From: CAYXVB01 sp964467785
GTDB taxonomy: Bacteria; Bdellovibrionota; UBA1018
Reading direction: 5' to 3'
Assembly: GCA_964467785.1 (NCBI GenBank)
Contig: CAYXVB010000091.1
Coordinates: 1 to 14,507 of the forward strand
Length of the DNA stretch: 14,507 nt
Numbering within the stretch: position 1 is the stretch's first letter; the number at the start of each line of letters is the position of its first letter. The notes under the pieces were generated by a model. That model was not told the DNA's origin, searched no databases, and saw only the letters and a program-made list of their open reading frames with translations. A program made the translations under genes and the position numbers. Positions 6,017 through 12,289 of the stretch are shown one piece after another.

Positions 6017-7563
6017 AAGCCTCAGCCGCGTACATCGTCACTACCTCCGCCCTGGGCAGCTCCAAGACGCAACTCTGGGAGAGCCATCGCCCGCTCACGC
6101 TGGGCCATCCTTTCCAGTGGATGATCGAAAGGACCGCCAATGGCGTCCGCGTTCGCGATCTCTCGCTCACTCGCAAGGGCCTCCAATCCAAGGGAGCGCA
6201 AGAGCTGAGCGCAGAGGCGCTCCTCAATGGAGCCGAGCTACAGATTCCCGTTCAAGGTGACAAATCCCTCACTCTCAAGATCCGTCCCGTCCTGGAGGTG
6301 GTCCCCGCCTTCTCGGCCGGAACAGCGGGCATGCTCCGTCTCTACGAATGCACGGGGGCCTGGGTGCGCAACTCTCTTACCTTGAGCGGCAAGCATCGAG
6401 TCCAGGTCGCTGGCGCACCGGCGTTCCGGATCGACGCTTCGGCCGGCGCAGTCAAGCTTGAGCCGCAGATGGAAGGGCTTAAGATCAGCGTCAAACGCCA
6501 GCCCGCGCGGGCCTGGAACAAGAGCGAAGCGCTCAGCTTCTCCGCGCAAGAGGCCGCCGAAGTCGAGATCTACAAAGACACGAATGTCTGGCGCTTTGGC
6601 CAGGCGTCGGCCCCCGAATTCATCGACAGCCGCACCGGCGAGGACGCTCACGATCCGGCGTGGATCCTCTTCAAAAAATCAGCGCGCGCCACTGCGCTTG
6701 CCATGGCCGCATTTCTCGCGATGAGCTGGCTCTGGCCCAAACCCAAGGAAGACCCCAAAGAACTCGTGCCGCCCCAATTCGCCAAGATCGTGATGGCAAA
6801 GCCCAAGGCCCAACCCGCCGCCGCGGGAAGTCCCGATGCGGCAGGCGGCATCACCAACGAAGTACAAAAGGACGTGGCCGCCAAGACGGCCAACGCCCCC
6901 GCAAAAGTGCAGAACGCCGCCGTCGTGCAGGCCTTCCGCGCCAAGGCGCTGAGCCACGCGGTGAGCGGGCTGCTCAAAGGCGGCATGACCACCCTGCTTG
7001 CGCAATCCGACTTTGTCAGCGGCGCTGGCGCATCAGCCAATGCCCGCAGCGTCTTTGATTCCAAATCCGCCGCCCTCCAGGCCACGGCGCCTAACGCGGG
7101 CGCCGAAGTGATGGCCGGCAAGAGCGTCGCCGTCGCCTCGCTCGGCGGAGCGGGCTCCGGCGGTGTCGCTGGAGGTGTGGGATACGGCAAGGGTGACAAG
7201 GCCGGCGTAAAAGGCCAGGGTGGCGCGTTCGTCAGCATGGACGTCGGCAACGCCGCCGTGGACGAAGGCCTCACCAAGGACGAAGTTGGAGAGGTCATTC
7301 ATCGCCACATGAGCGAAGTTCGCTACTGTTACGAGTCCGCCATGCTCCGCACTCCGGACATCGAGGGCAAGCTCATGACCGCGTTCGTCATCGGCGGCAA
7401 AGGAATGGTCAAGTCCACCGAAGTCAAGAGCTCCACGCTCTCCGATCCCCGTCTGGACGATTGCATCCTACGCCGCTTGGTCACCTGGAAGTTCCCGAAC
7501 CCCCGCGGCGGAGTCGACGTCGCGGTCAGCTATCCGTTCATCTTCAAATCTCTGGGGAGATAA
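6013..7563 (+). CDS. GltG-like inner-membrane protein: FHA-like N-domain, TM helix, AgmX/PglI C-terminal domain
   Basis: 516 residues, GTG start with GAGG (6001-6004) 8 bases upstream. Residues about 1-95 are beta-rich and FHA-like, without a confident phosphothreonine-binding motif. Residues about 100-200 are a second beta-rich part. A single TM helix lies at about 223-241 (SARATALAMAAFLAMSWLW), followed by an Ala/Pro/Lys-rich periplasmic linker and a Gly-rich stretch (378-404). Residues about 415-514 match the AgmX/PglI C-terminal domain: VRYCYE (436-441), EGKLMTAFVI, SSTLSDPRLDDC (473-484), WKFPNPRGG (492-500) and a YPFIF ending. Cys439 and Cys484 may form a disulfide. In Myxococcus, GltG (PglI) has the same order (FHA, TM, TonB-like) and links the inner-membrane motor side to periplasmic partners. 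Here it would tie the cytoplasm to the beta-barrel and TPR proteins encoded next. The family call is strong; orthology to GltG rather than GltJ is inference. Confidence 0.85.
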   Translation: MKASAAYIVTTSALGSSKTQLWESHRPLTLGHPFQWMIERTANGVRVRDLSLTRKGLQSKGAQELSAEALLNGAELQIPVQGDKSLTLKIRPVLEVVPAFSAGTAGMLRLYECTGAWVRNSLTLSGKHRVQVAGAPAFRIDASAGAVKLEPQMEGLKISVKRQPARAWNKSEALSFSAQEAAEVEIYKDTNVWRFGQASAPEFIDSRTGEDAHDPAWILFKKSARATALAMAAFLAMSWLWPKPKEDPKELVPPQFAKIVMAKPKAQPAAAGSPDAAGGITNEVQKDVAAKTANAPAKVQNAAVVQAFRAKALSHAVSGLLKGGMTTLLAQSDFVSGAGASANARSVFDSKSAALQATAPNAGAEVMAGKSVAVASLGGAGSGGVAGGVGYGKGDKAGVKGQGGAFVSMDVGNAAVDEGLTKDEVGEVIHRHMSEVRYCYESAMLRTPDIEGKLMTAFVIGGKGMVKSTEVKSSTLSDPRLDDCILRRLVTWKFPNPRGGVDVAVSYPFIFKSLGR

Positions 7564-7569
7564 TCTCAC

Positions 7570-8373
7570 ATGAACCGCCAACCACATTGCCTCAGTCAAA
7601 AATCCCTGGCAGCCCTCTCATTCGTGACCGTCCTCGCGACCCAGCTCGCCAGCCTCAATGCCTGGGGCGCCGACGCCCCCAAGGGCTCCGCCAAGGCCCC
7701 GACGGCGCCCGCCGAGCCGACACTCGAAGGCTCGGTCGTCAACGTCGATCAGATCAAGGAAAAATACTGGGCCCGCGGCGACGAAAACGAAATGGGCGTC
7801 GTGCAGAATCGCGCCTACTCCAAAGCCAACAAAATTACCTTGGGCGTGCTCGGCGGAGCGATCACATCCGACCCCTTCTACAACAACAGCGCGTACGGGT
7901 TCAACCTGGGCTACCACTTCAGCGAATACATCTCCCTGTCCGCCCTGGCATGGCGCTCGATCTCGTCTCCTTCTTCAGCACTCCTCACCTATCAGAGTCA
8001 GAATCGCGGCGCCATCAACTCCAACCCGCAGTACGCCTACTACGGAGGCGAAATCGCCGGCAGCATCCTCTACGGCAAGCTGTCGGTGATCGGCAAATCG
8101 ATCATCTACTATGACCTCCACCTCCTTGCCGGCGCGGGGATGACCGGCACCGAGAACGGTAACTTTCTCACCGGGCACCTCGGCATCGGCCAGCGTTTCT
8201 TCCTCTCCAAGCGCGCGTCGCTCCGCGTGGACTATCGCCTGATGCTTTACAACGAGAACATTGTCGAAAAAGTCATCACTCCGCAGATCGGCCAAACCGT
8301 CGGCACGCGGGTCAACTACTCCAACGCGATCACCGCGGGCGTGGACTTCTTCTTCGAGGTCTTTAAGAAATGA
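7570..8373 (+). CDS. Outer-membrane beta-barrel protein of the Glt-like operon
   Basis: 267 residues. The signal peptide spans about residues 1-34 (core LAALSFVTVLATQLASL, site AWGA-DA). An Ala/Pro/Lys linker (35-50) and a short conserved-looking segment (VDQIKEKYWARGDENEMGVVQNR, in two parts, about 59-81) precede a run of alternating beta-strands with Tyr, Phe and Gly to the end (for example KITLGVLGGAITSDPF and SAYGFNLGYHFSEYISLSAL). The last residues, AGVDFFFEVFKK, resemble a terminal barrel strand. This fits the outer membrane beta-barrel domain family common in Myxococcota and Bdellovibrionota; Myxococcus Glt systems include such barrels. It begins 6 bases after the previous stop, with GGGGAG (7554-7559) upstream, and overlaps the next gene by 4 bases (ATGA). 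A role as the outer-membrane outlet or anchor of the machine is inferred. Confidence 0.8.
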   Translation: MNRQPHCLSQKSLAALSFVTVLATQLASLNAWGADAPKGSAKAPTAPAEPTLEGSVVNVDQIKEKYWARGDENEMGVVQNRAYSKANKITLGVLGGAITSDPFYNNSAYGFNLGYHFSEYISLSALAWRSISSPSSALLTYQSQNRGAINSNPQYAYYGGEIAGSILYGKLSVIGKSIIYYDLHLLAGAGMTGTENGNFLTGHLGIGQRFFLSKRASLRVDYRLMLYNENIVEKVITPQIGQTVGTRVNYSNAITAGVDFFFEVFKK

Positions 8374-10235
8374 AAAAACACGGCTACCTCTCCATCAGCA
8401 TGGCGGCCCTCGGCTCGCTTTTGCTGGCCACGGGCTCCGCGGCCGCTCCAGCCGCCGCGGCCGGCAATGGAAGTCCGCCGCCACCCAGCAGCTACCGCAA
8501 TGCCTGCCAACCCGGTGAGTTCTGGAACATCGGTTCGGCGATCCGCGAGGACATTGGGCGCGACTTCAAATCTTTCATCACCGGTAAAGACCAGCCCGTG
8601 CTCGGATTCGCCAACGCGCTCACCTATCGCCGCTTCGCGGCCAACGAGGAGACCCGCGCTCTGAGCGAATATTGGATCTCCCGCGCGCTCTTCCAATCGC
8701 AGCTCATTCATGTCGCCCATCTCGGCTTTGCCTCGCTGGCCTCGCGGGCTCCTGATTCCGAGACCGCGCAAGTCCAGCTCGCCGCACTCGACTGCATGCT
8801 CCGGATCTCCGAACGCTATCCGAGTCTCGAGATCCCGCAACCCGTGTACGCGCGCCTCGGCGAACGCGGCCAGAATCCTACCGTCTGGGAAGCCGCCCAC
8901 CGCCTGCTCCGCCTCCAGCTTTCCGCCGACAAGCCCCAGCCCGCCGAGATCGACAAGACTCTAGCTCTGATGGCGGGCAGCCCCTCATACAGCGCGCTTG
9001 GCAGGGCGCTCTGGCACTCCAAACGCAATGAGTACTCAAAGACGATGCAGGAGATGAAGCGCTTCTTCGAGACGCCCAATCCACCCGCCGCGCTTAAGCC
9101 CTACTCCAACACCGCGCACATGATCTACGCTCGCGCCCTCTACGGCTATGGCGATTACGTGCAAGCCGCCCAGCAATATCGGATGGTCGACAAGCGCTCA
9201 AACGACCTCGCTGCCTCGCTCTCCGAGCTGTCCTGGGCCTATCTCATGGCCGAAAAGTACAACGAATCAATCGGCACAGCGATGAGCATGCAGGCCGGCG
9301 GAATGCGCCATACTTTCGCGCCCGAAGGTCCGATGGTCATGGCGATGGCCCTCAACGAGATCTGCCAATATCCCGAATCGGTGCGCGCCGCGGCCGTCTT
9401 CCGCAAGCACTACGAAGACGCCTTCCGCTGGCTTGCCCGCTGGAAAAACGAAGGCAAGACCTCCAATCTCTATCCGCTCGCGCTGGATTTCCTTCGCAAG
9501 ACAGGGAAAACCCCGGTCCGCGTGGCAAGCGAATGGGTCAAATCCCCACTCTTCATCGCGAGCCAGGACGAGATCAATCTGCTCAATCAGGAAAAAGGCG
9601 CCATCGCTGCAATGGGAAAATCCGGCGGAGTTGTGCAGCGACAGCTCGCGATGCAGGTGGTGAACCTCATCAAGGAAATTCGCCCCGCCCTCAAGGCGGC
9701 CAAGGCGGAAGCCCAGAAGTCGCGCAACCCGGACGAGCCGCTTCCACCCCAGCTCACCGCCAAACTCTACGACCTCCGCGACAAGCTCGTGCGCTATCGC
9801 CGCATGCAAGCCGGCGCGCCGGTCTGGCGCACAATCCTGGCGAGCCACCAAAAATCAGTGCAACCCACCTATCAGCGGCTCGTCGCCGCGATCAACAAGG
9901 ACCTCCAGGCGCGCAACCAGCGCATGCTGGAGCAGCTCGACGAGATCGCCGAAAACATCCAGCTTGTCGAAGTCGAAATCTACAACGGGGCGAGCCAAGA
10001 CATCATTTGGCAGAACTCGCACCCCGATTACAAGAAGATGCTCGCCAAGCTCGAGACCGAAGGAGAGTCCGCGGCCGCTTCGCAGGTCTGGGATTGGGGG
10101 CGCTCCTCGAACTTCGTCGAGGAATCTGCCGAAGTCTGGGAAGACGAGCTCGGCTCGTTCAAAGCCGACCTCAACGACAACTGCTCGAACAGGGATCGCT
10201 ACCTCGCTCTGAAGATGAAGGAGAAGAGCAAATGA
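8370..10235 (+). CDS. Secreted TPR-like helical protein of the Glt-like operon
   Basis: 621 residues. The signal peptide spans about residues 1-32 (SISMAALGSLLLATGSAAA), followed by a Pro-rich linker. Most of the rest is helical; residues about 240-345 look like TPR repeats (AHMIYARALYGYGDYVQAAQQ in two parts, then ASLSELSWAYLMAEKYNESI). Residues about 430-560 are long charged helices, likely coiled coil. Near the end is a Trp-rich motif, SQVWDWGR (571-578) and EVWEDELGSFKADLNDNC (588-605), a style I associate with gliding-motility TPR proteins of Myxococcota and Bdellovibrionota (from memory, not searched). No lipobox is seen. The start overlaps the upstream stop (ATGA), with GAGG (8356-8359) 10 bases before it. 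Probably a periplasmic scaffold between the AgmX/PglI protein and the barrel. Confidence 0.8.
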   Translation: MKKHGYLSISMAALGSLLLATGSAAAPAAAAGNGSPPPPSSYRNACQPGEFWNIGSAIREDIGRDFKSFITGKDQPVLGFANALTYRRFAANEETRALSEYWISRALFQSQLIHVAHLGFASLASRAPDSETAQVQLAALDCMLRISERYPSLEIPQPVYARLGERGQNPTVWEAAHRLLRLQLSADKPQPAEIDKTLALMAGSPSYSALGRALWHSKRNEYSKTMQEMKRFFETPNPPAALKPYSNTAHMIYARALYGYGDYVQAAQQYRMVDKRSNDLAASLSELSWAYLMAEKYNESIGTAMSMQAGGMRHTFAPEGPMVMAMALNEICQYPESVRAAAVFRKHYEDAFRWLARWKNEGKTSNLYPLALDFLRKTGKTPVRVASEWVKSPLFIASQDEINLLNQEKGAIAAMGKSGGVVQRQLAMQVVNLIKEIRPALKAAKAEAQKSRNPDEPLPPQLTAKLYDLRDKLVRYRRMQAGAPVWRTILASHQKSVQPTYQRLVAAINKDLQARNQRMLEQLDEIAENIQLVEVEIYNGASQDIIWQNSHPDYKKMLAKLETEGESAAASQVWDWGRSSNFVEESAEVWEDELGSFKADLNDNCSNRDRYLALKMKEKSK

Positions 10236-10750
10236 ACGCCATCTATCTTTCACGCGCCGGACAGACCTTCGGCCCGATCAGCGAAACCGAGCTCAAGGCC
10301 ATGCGCTCAAGCGGCGAGATCTACGGCTACGCTTATCTGTTTGAATCTCCCGCGCGCGGCTGGGAATCCATTCACCCCATGCCTTCGGCTCCCCCAACGG
10401 CCGTCGGAGCCAGCCTCGCATCCCCTGAGGTGCCGCCTCCATCGCGCCAACGTCGAGCTCCATCGACGATCAGCCCGGCCCGCCCCGTAGAAGTCGTCAT
10501 GCACGATTTCCATCACCTGGTCACGGGCAACCTTTCGTCGCTCACTGAATCTGGATGCGAGCTGATCTGCGAGGAACACGAGGAAGCCGGGCCGGTCTTT
10601 GCCGAGCGCTCCCGGCTCGTTCTGAACTTGCTCGATCCGAAGACCGGGCGGGCAATGAACGTCGCCGCCTCCCTCTCTCAAGTCGCCCGCAAGGACGGCC
10701 ACTGGAGCTATCAGCTCCGCTGGGACCAGGTGCCAGAAATTTTACTGTAA
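10232..10750 (+). CDS. Cytoplasmic GYF_2 domain protein with degenerate PilZ-like C-terminal domain
   Basis: 172 residues. Residues 1-50 form a GYF_2-type domain: IYLSRAGQTFGPISETELKAM-like opening (positions 4-24) and ARGWESI (41-47). Residues about 51-84 are a Pro/Ser-rich linker. Residues about 85-172 look like a PilZ-type beta-barrel: VTGNLSSLTESGCELIC, then RLVLNLLDPKTGRAM and YQLRWDQVP. The PilZ signatures for cyclic di-GMP, RxxxR and D/NxSxxG, are not intact (S-L-T-E-S-G in the second), so binding is doubtful. There is no signal peptide or TM. The start overlaps the TPR gene by 4 bases (ATGA), with AAGGAG (10218-10223) 8 bases upstream. In Myxococcus GltJ (AgmX) the GYF domain is part of the TonB-like membrane protein; here it is separate. 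A cytoplasmic adaptor role is inferred. Confidence 0.75.
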   Translation: MNAIYLSRAGQTFGPISETELKAMRSSGEIYGYAYLFESPARGWESIHPMPSAPPTAVGASLASPEVPPPSRQRRAPSTISPARPVEVVMHDFHHLVTGNLSSLTESGCELICEEHEEAGPVFAERSRLVLNLLDPKTGRAMNVAASLSQVARKDGHWSYQLRWDQVPEILL

Positions 10751-10805
10751 ATTCAAGAACAAAGACGCACTGCGCAGATCTCCATTCCACCGGACCTTTG
10801 TGGTA

Positions 10806-10811
10806 TGAGGT
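10806..10811 (+). promoter_or_regulatory. Ribosome binding site that decides the start of the small membrane protein
   Basis: TGAGGT lies 5 bases before the ATG at 10817. The alternative in-frame ATG at 10805 has no Shine-Dalgarno before it and overlaps this site. Confidence 0.5.
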
Positions 10812-10816
10812 CTTCC

Positions 10817-11164
10817 ATGAAGTCTCAAGCTGATCACCGGACCGACGATATACCCGTCCACGAAGGAATCCTCCTCGATCGTGACGGCTGCGAGATCGGC
10901 GGCAACCATCAACAAGAACGCATCCGACAAAAAGGCCCAGCGTTCAGGACCCGTGTCTTCCAACCCCGCGGCATTCTCGCCCCGATCACCGGCATTCTTA
11001 TCTTGGCATTGCTGATGTTCGCAGGAATAACGATCGTCGGCTTCCTTTTCGCTGCTTGGGCGGGGTATCTCATTATTCGCGGCATACTCAATTTGTTCAG
11101 TCTGGGCGCCGGATCTCCGGCCCGCTCACGCGGCGGCCGTTATCCTATGCGCCACGGTCCCTGA
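10817..11164 (+). CDS. Small two-helix membrane protein of unknown function
   Basis: 115 residues from the ATG at 10817; an upstream in-frame ATG at 10805 would add four. Residues about 1-50 are polar and charged, probably cytoplasmic. Residues about 52-95 are a continuous hydrophobic region (ILAPITGILILALLMFAG, then ITIVGFLFAAWAGYLIIRGI), enough for two closely spaced TM helices. The tail is short and basic (ARSRGGRYPMRHGP). There is no signal peptide or enzyme motif, and I do not recognise the family. It follows the Glt-like operon after 66 bases with no clear promoter or terminator between, so it may be read through from it or have its own promoter. Coding is supported by length, the ribosome site and the coherent membrane topology. 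Confidence 0.6.
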   Translation: MKSQADHRTDDIPVHEGILLDRDGCEIGGNHQQERIRQKGPAFRTRVFQPRGILAPITGILILALLMFAGITIVGFLFAAWAGYLIIRGILNLFSLGAGSPARSRGGRYPMRHGP

Positions 11165-11177
11165 GCTTTTACCGACT

Positions 11178-11195
11178 GGACAAACGCGGACAAAC
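11178..11195 (+). repeat. Tandem 8-mer direct repeat upstream of the cyclic-nucleotide-binding gene
   Basis: GGACAAAC occurs at 11178-11185 and 11188-11195, a 10-bp period that places both copies on the same DNA face. It lies 16-33 bp upstream of the start codon, in the only non-coding space before this gene. It could be an activator or repressor site. No clear promoter boxes are seen. Confidence 0.35.
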
Positions 11196-11197
11196 TG

Positions 11198-11217
11198 TCA
11201 CCATGGAAACATGGTGA
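11198..11217 (+). promoter_or_regulatory. Perfect hairpin with GAAA tetraloop enclosing the start codon
   Basis: TCACCATG (11198-11205), GAAA (11206-11209), CATGGTGA (11210-11217). The ATG at 11211 and the alternative GTG at 11214 both lie in the right arm. An 8-bp stem capped by a GNRA loop should be stable in RNA and could hide the start codon. A 4-codon frame (ATG 11203 to TGA 11217) also overlaps it. Alternatively it is a DNA operator. Confidence 0.5.
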
Positions 11218-11711
11218 GCGAAAACGGAAATCCGGGATCAAATCATCCGCTAACCAGCGTTCGTCGCCTCCATAAAGAGGAGATCCTCTTCAAAGAAGGC
11301 GATCAGTCCGACTCACTCTACCTAACCCAAAGCGGACAGATCTCCATCCGACGCATGCGCGGATTGCAGATGATCGAGATCGCCCGGCTTCATGAAGGCG
11401 AAGTCCTGGGCGAGCTTTCGTTTTTTGATCGCGCCCCCCGCAGCGCCACCGCCGTCGCCATCAAGGACGTCACGATTCTCGAGATCCCCTTTGAAGGCCT
11501 CGACAGAATTTACGAAAAAGTGCCCGACTACATGAAAGCGATCATCACCGCGGTCGTGCAGCGTTTGCGCAAGGCCAACGACACCATCCGACAGGCCAGG
11601 GGCGAGAGCAATCATGGCAACGATGCGCCGCTCTCCAGTCCCTCCGTCAAGGACGATGAGGCCCCAAGGGCTGCTGACGCCCCGAAGCCCGGCGACCGGC
11701 CCAAAAACTGA
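11211..11711 (+). CDS. Stand-alone cyclic-nucleotide-binding (Crp-like sensor) domain protein
   Basis: 166 residues. Residues about 15-120 form a cNMP-binding beta-roll: EEILFKEGDQSDSLYLTQSG (23-42), then the phosphate-binding cassette GEVLGELSFFDRAPRSATAV (63-82), in which Glu68 and Arg77 match the residues that hold the ribose and phosphate of cAMP or cGMP. A C-terminal helix follows (YMKAIITAVVQRLRKANDTI). There is no HTH domain, so this is not a Crp/Fnr regulator in itself; the last 40 or so residues are polar and probably disordered. Such single-domain proteins are sensors or adaptors acting on partners. The start is ATG at 11211 without a good Shine-Dalgarno, inside a hairpin; GTG 11214 is an alternative. 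Ligand and partner are unknown. Confidence 0.8.
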   Translation: MVSENGNPGSNHPLTSVRRLHKEEILFKEGDQSDSLYLTQSGQISIRRMRGLQMIEIARLHEGEVLGELSFFDRAPRSATAVAIKDVTILEIPFEGLDRIYEKVPDYMKAIITAVVQRLRKANDTIRQARGESNHGNDAPLSSPSVKDDEAPRAADAPKPGDRPKN

Positions 11712-11747
11712 CTCAATCAGCGCCATGGGCTGGGCCCCCGCGGCCGC

Positions 11748-11776
11748 TTGACCATTTATATGGGATCCCATATAAG
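11748..11776 (+). promoter_or_regulatory. Strong sigma-70-type promoter of the MarR-CLC pair
   Basis: TTGACC (11748-11753), exactly 17 bases, TATAAG (11771-11776): five of six matches in each box and ideal spacing. Transcription should begin at about 11783, only a few bases before the GTG at 11786, giving a nearly leaderless mRNA. The best promoter visible in this window. Confidence 0.7.
11756..11775. promoter_or_regulatory. 20-bp perfect palindrome, probable MarR operator
   Basis: TTATATGGGATCCCATATAA is symmetric over all 20 bases. It fills the promoter spacer and most of the -10 box of the MarR gene that starts 10 bases downstream. MarR dimers typically bind such palindromes and repress their own promoter. 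Autorepression is inferred from position and symmetry. Confidence 0.75.
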
Positions 11777-11785
11777 CTAGGCAAG

Positions 11786-12289
11786 GTGTCTGATACCCGA
11801 TCCATTTTGAATTCCATTCGCCGCATCGTGCGCGCTCTTCGACTGAACTCGCAGCAGATGCAATCCCGCTGCGGCCTGAGCGGGGCGCAGCTCTATGTGC
11901 TTCAACGCTTCGGGCCCGCGGAGGCCCTTTGCGTGAACGAAGTCGCCGCGCGCACGAACACTGATCAAAGCTCGGTTTCAGTCGTTCTCTCCCTGCTGGT
12001 TAAAAATGGATTCCTCGGCAAGAAGCCTTCTCCGACCGACCGCCGAAAGTCCCTGCACGCCGTGACTCCCGCAGGCAGGCGTATCGCCGAGCGATCCGGC
12101 ACCGTGGTTCAAGATCGACTGATGCAAGGCATCTCGCTCTTATCCCAAGACGAAAAAACTCAACTCGCCCGTCTACTGGAAAAAGTGGTCCGCGGCGCGG
12201 AACTCGAGACCGAACCCGCGTCTCTGTTCTTTGAAGACGACAAAAAGAGGCGAAATGAAGACTCCGTCGACGAATCACCATCATCCTGA
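11786..12289 (+). CDS. MarR-family transcriptional regulator
   Basis: 167 residues from the GTG at 11786. The order fits MarR: dimerisation helix (residues 5-25), winged HTH at about 33-98 with recognition helix DQSSVSVVLSLLVKNGFL (60-77), and wing PSPTDRRKSLHAVTPAGRRI (81-100) with the typical DRR and TPAG motifs. A long C-terminal helix follows (LSQDEKTQLARLLEKVV) and an acidic polar tail. Cys29 and Cys49 are present, but neither is evidently the redox cysteine of OhrR. No later start keeps the first helix, so GTG is preferred despite the weak Shine-Dalgarno; the predicted RNA start leaves almost no leader. The gene overlaps the CLC gene by 35 bases, so both should be co-expressed and probably controlled by this protein through the upstream palindrome. 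The ligand is unknown. Confidence 0.85.
   Translation: MSDTRSILNSIRRIVRALRLNSQQMQSRCGLSGAQLYVLQRFGPAEALCVNEVAARTNTDQSSVSVVLSLLVKNGFLGKKPSPTDRRKSLHAVTPAGRRIAERSGTVVQDRLMQGISLLSQDEKTQLARLLEKVVRGAELETEPASLFFEDDKKRRNEDSVDESPSS
12246..12250 (+). promoter_or_regulatory. Ribosome binding site that decides the CLC start
   Basis: AGAGG sits 4 bases before the ATG at 12255 inside the MarR coding region. It favours this ATG over the in-frame TTG at 12231, which has no Shine-Dalgarno. Confidence 0.5.

Noticed and set aside
6648..7298. 216-codon minus-strand frame opposite the AgmX/PglI gene
   Set aside because: The Ala/Ser/Pro-rich translation is typical of antisense in GC-rich, Ala/Lys-rich coding sequence. 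The plus strand carries clear domain motifs.
9533..10750. 405-codon plus-strand frame across the TPR and GYF genes
   Set aside because: The first part is an off-frame read of the TPR gene, rich in Arg, Ala, Pro and Gln as expected of a GC-rich shadow. Only the part from the ATG at 10232 is real, and it has its own ribosome site.
12231..12233. TTG at 12231 as start of the CLC gene
   Set aside because: It has no ribosome site, and the ATG at 12255 has AGAGG close upstream and leaves a complete CLC protein.
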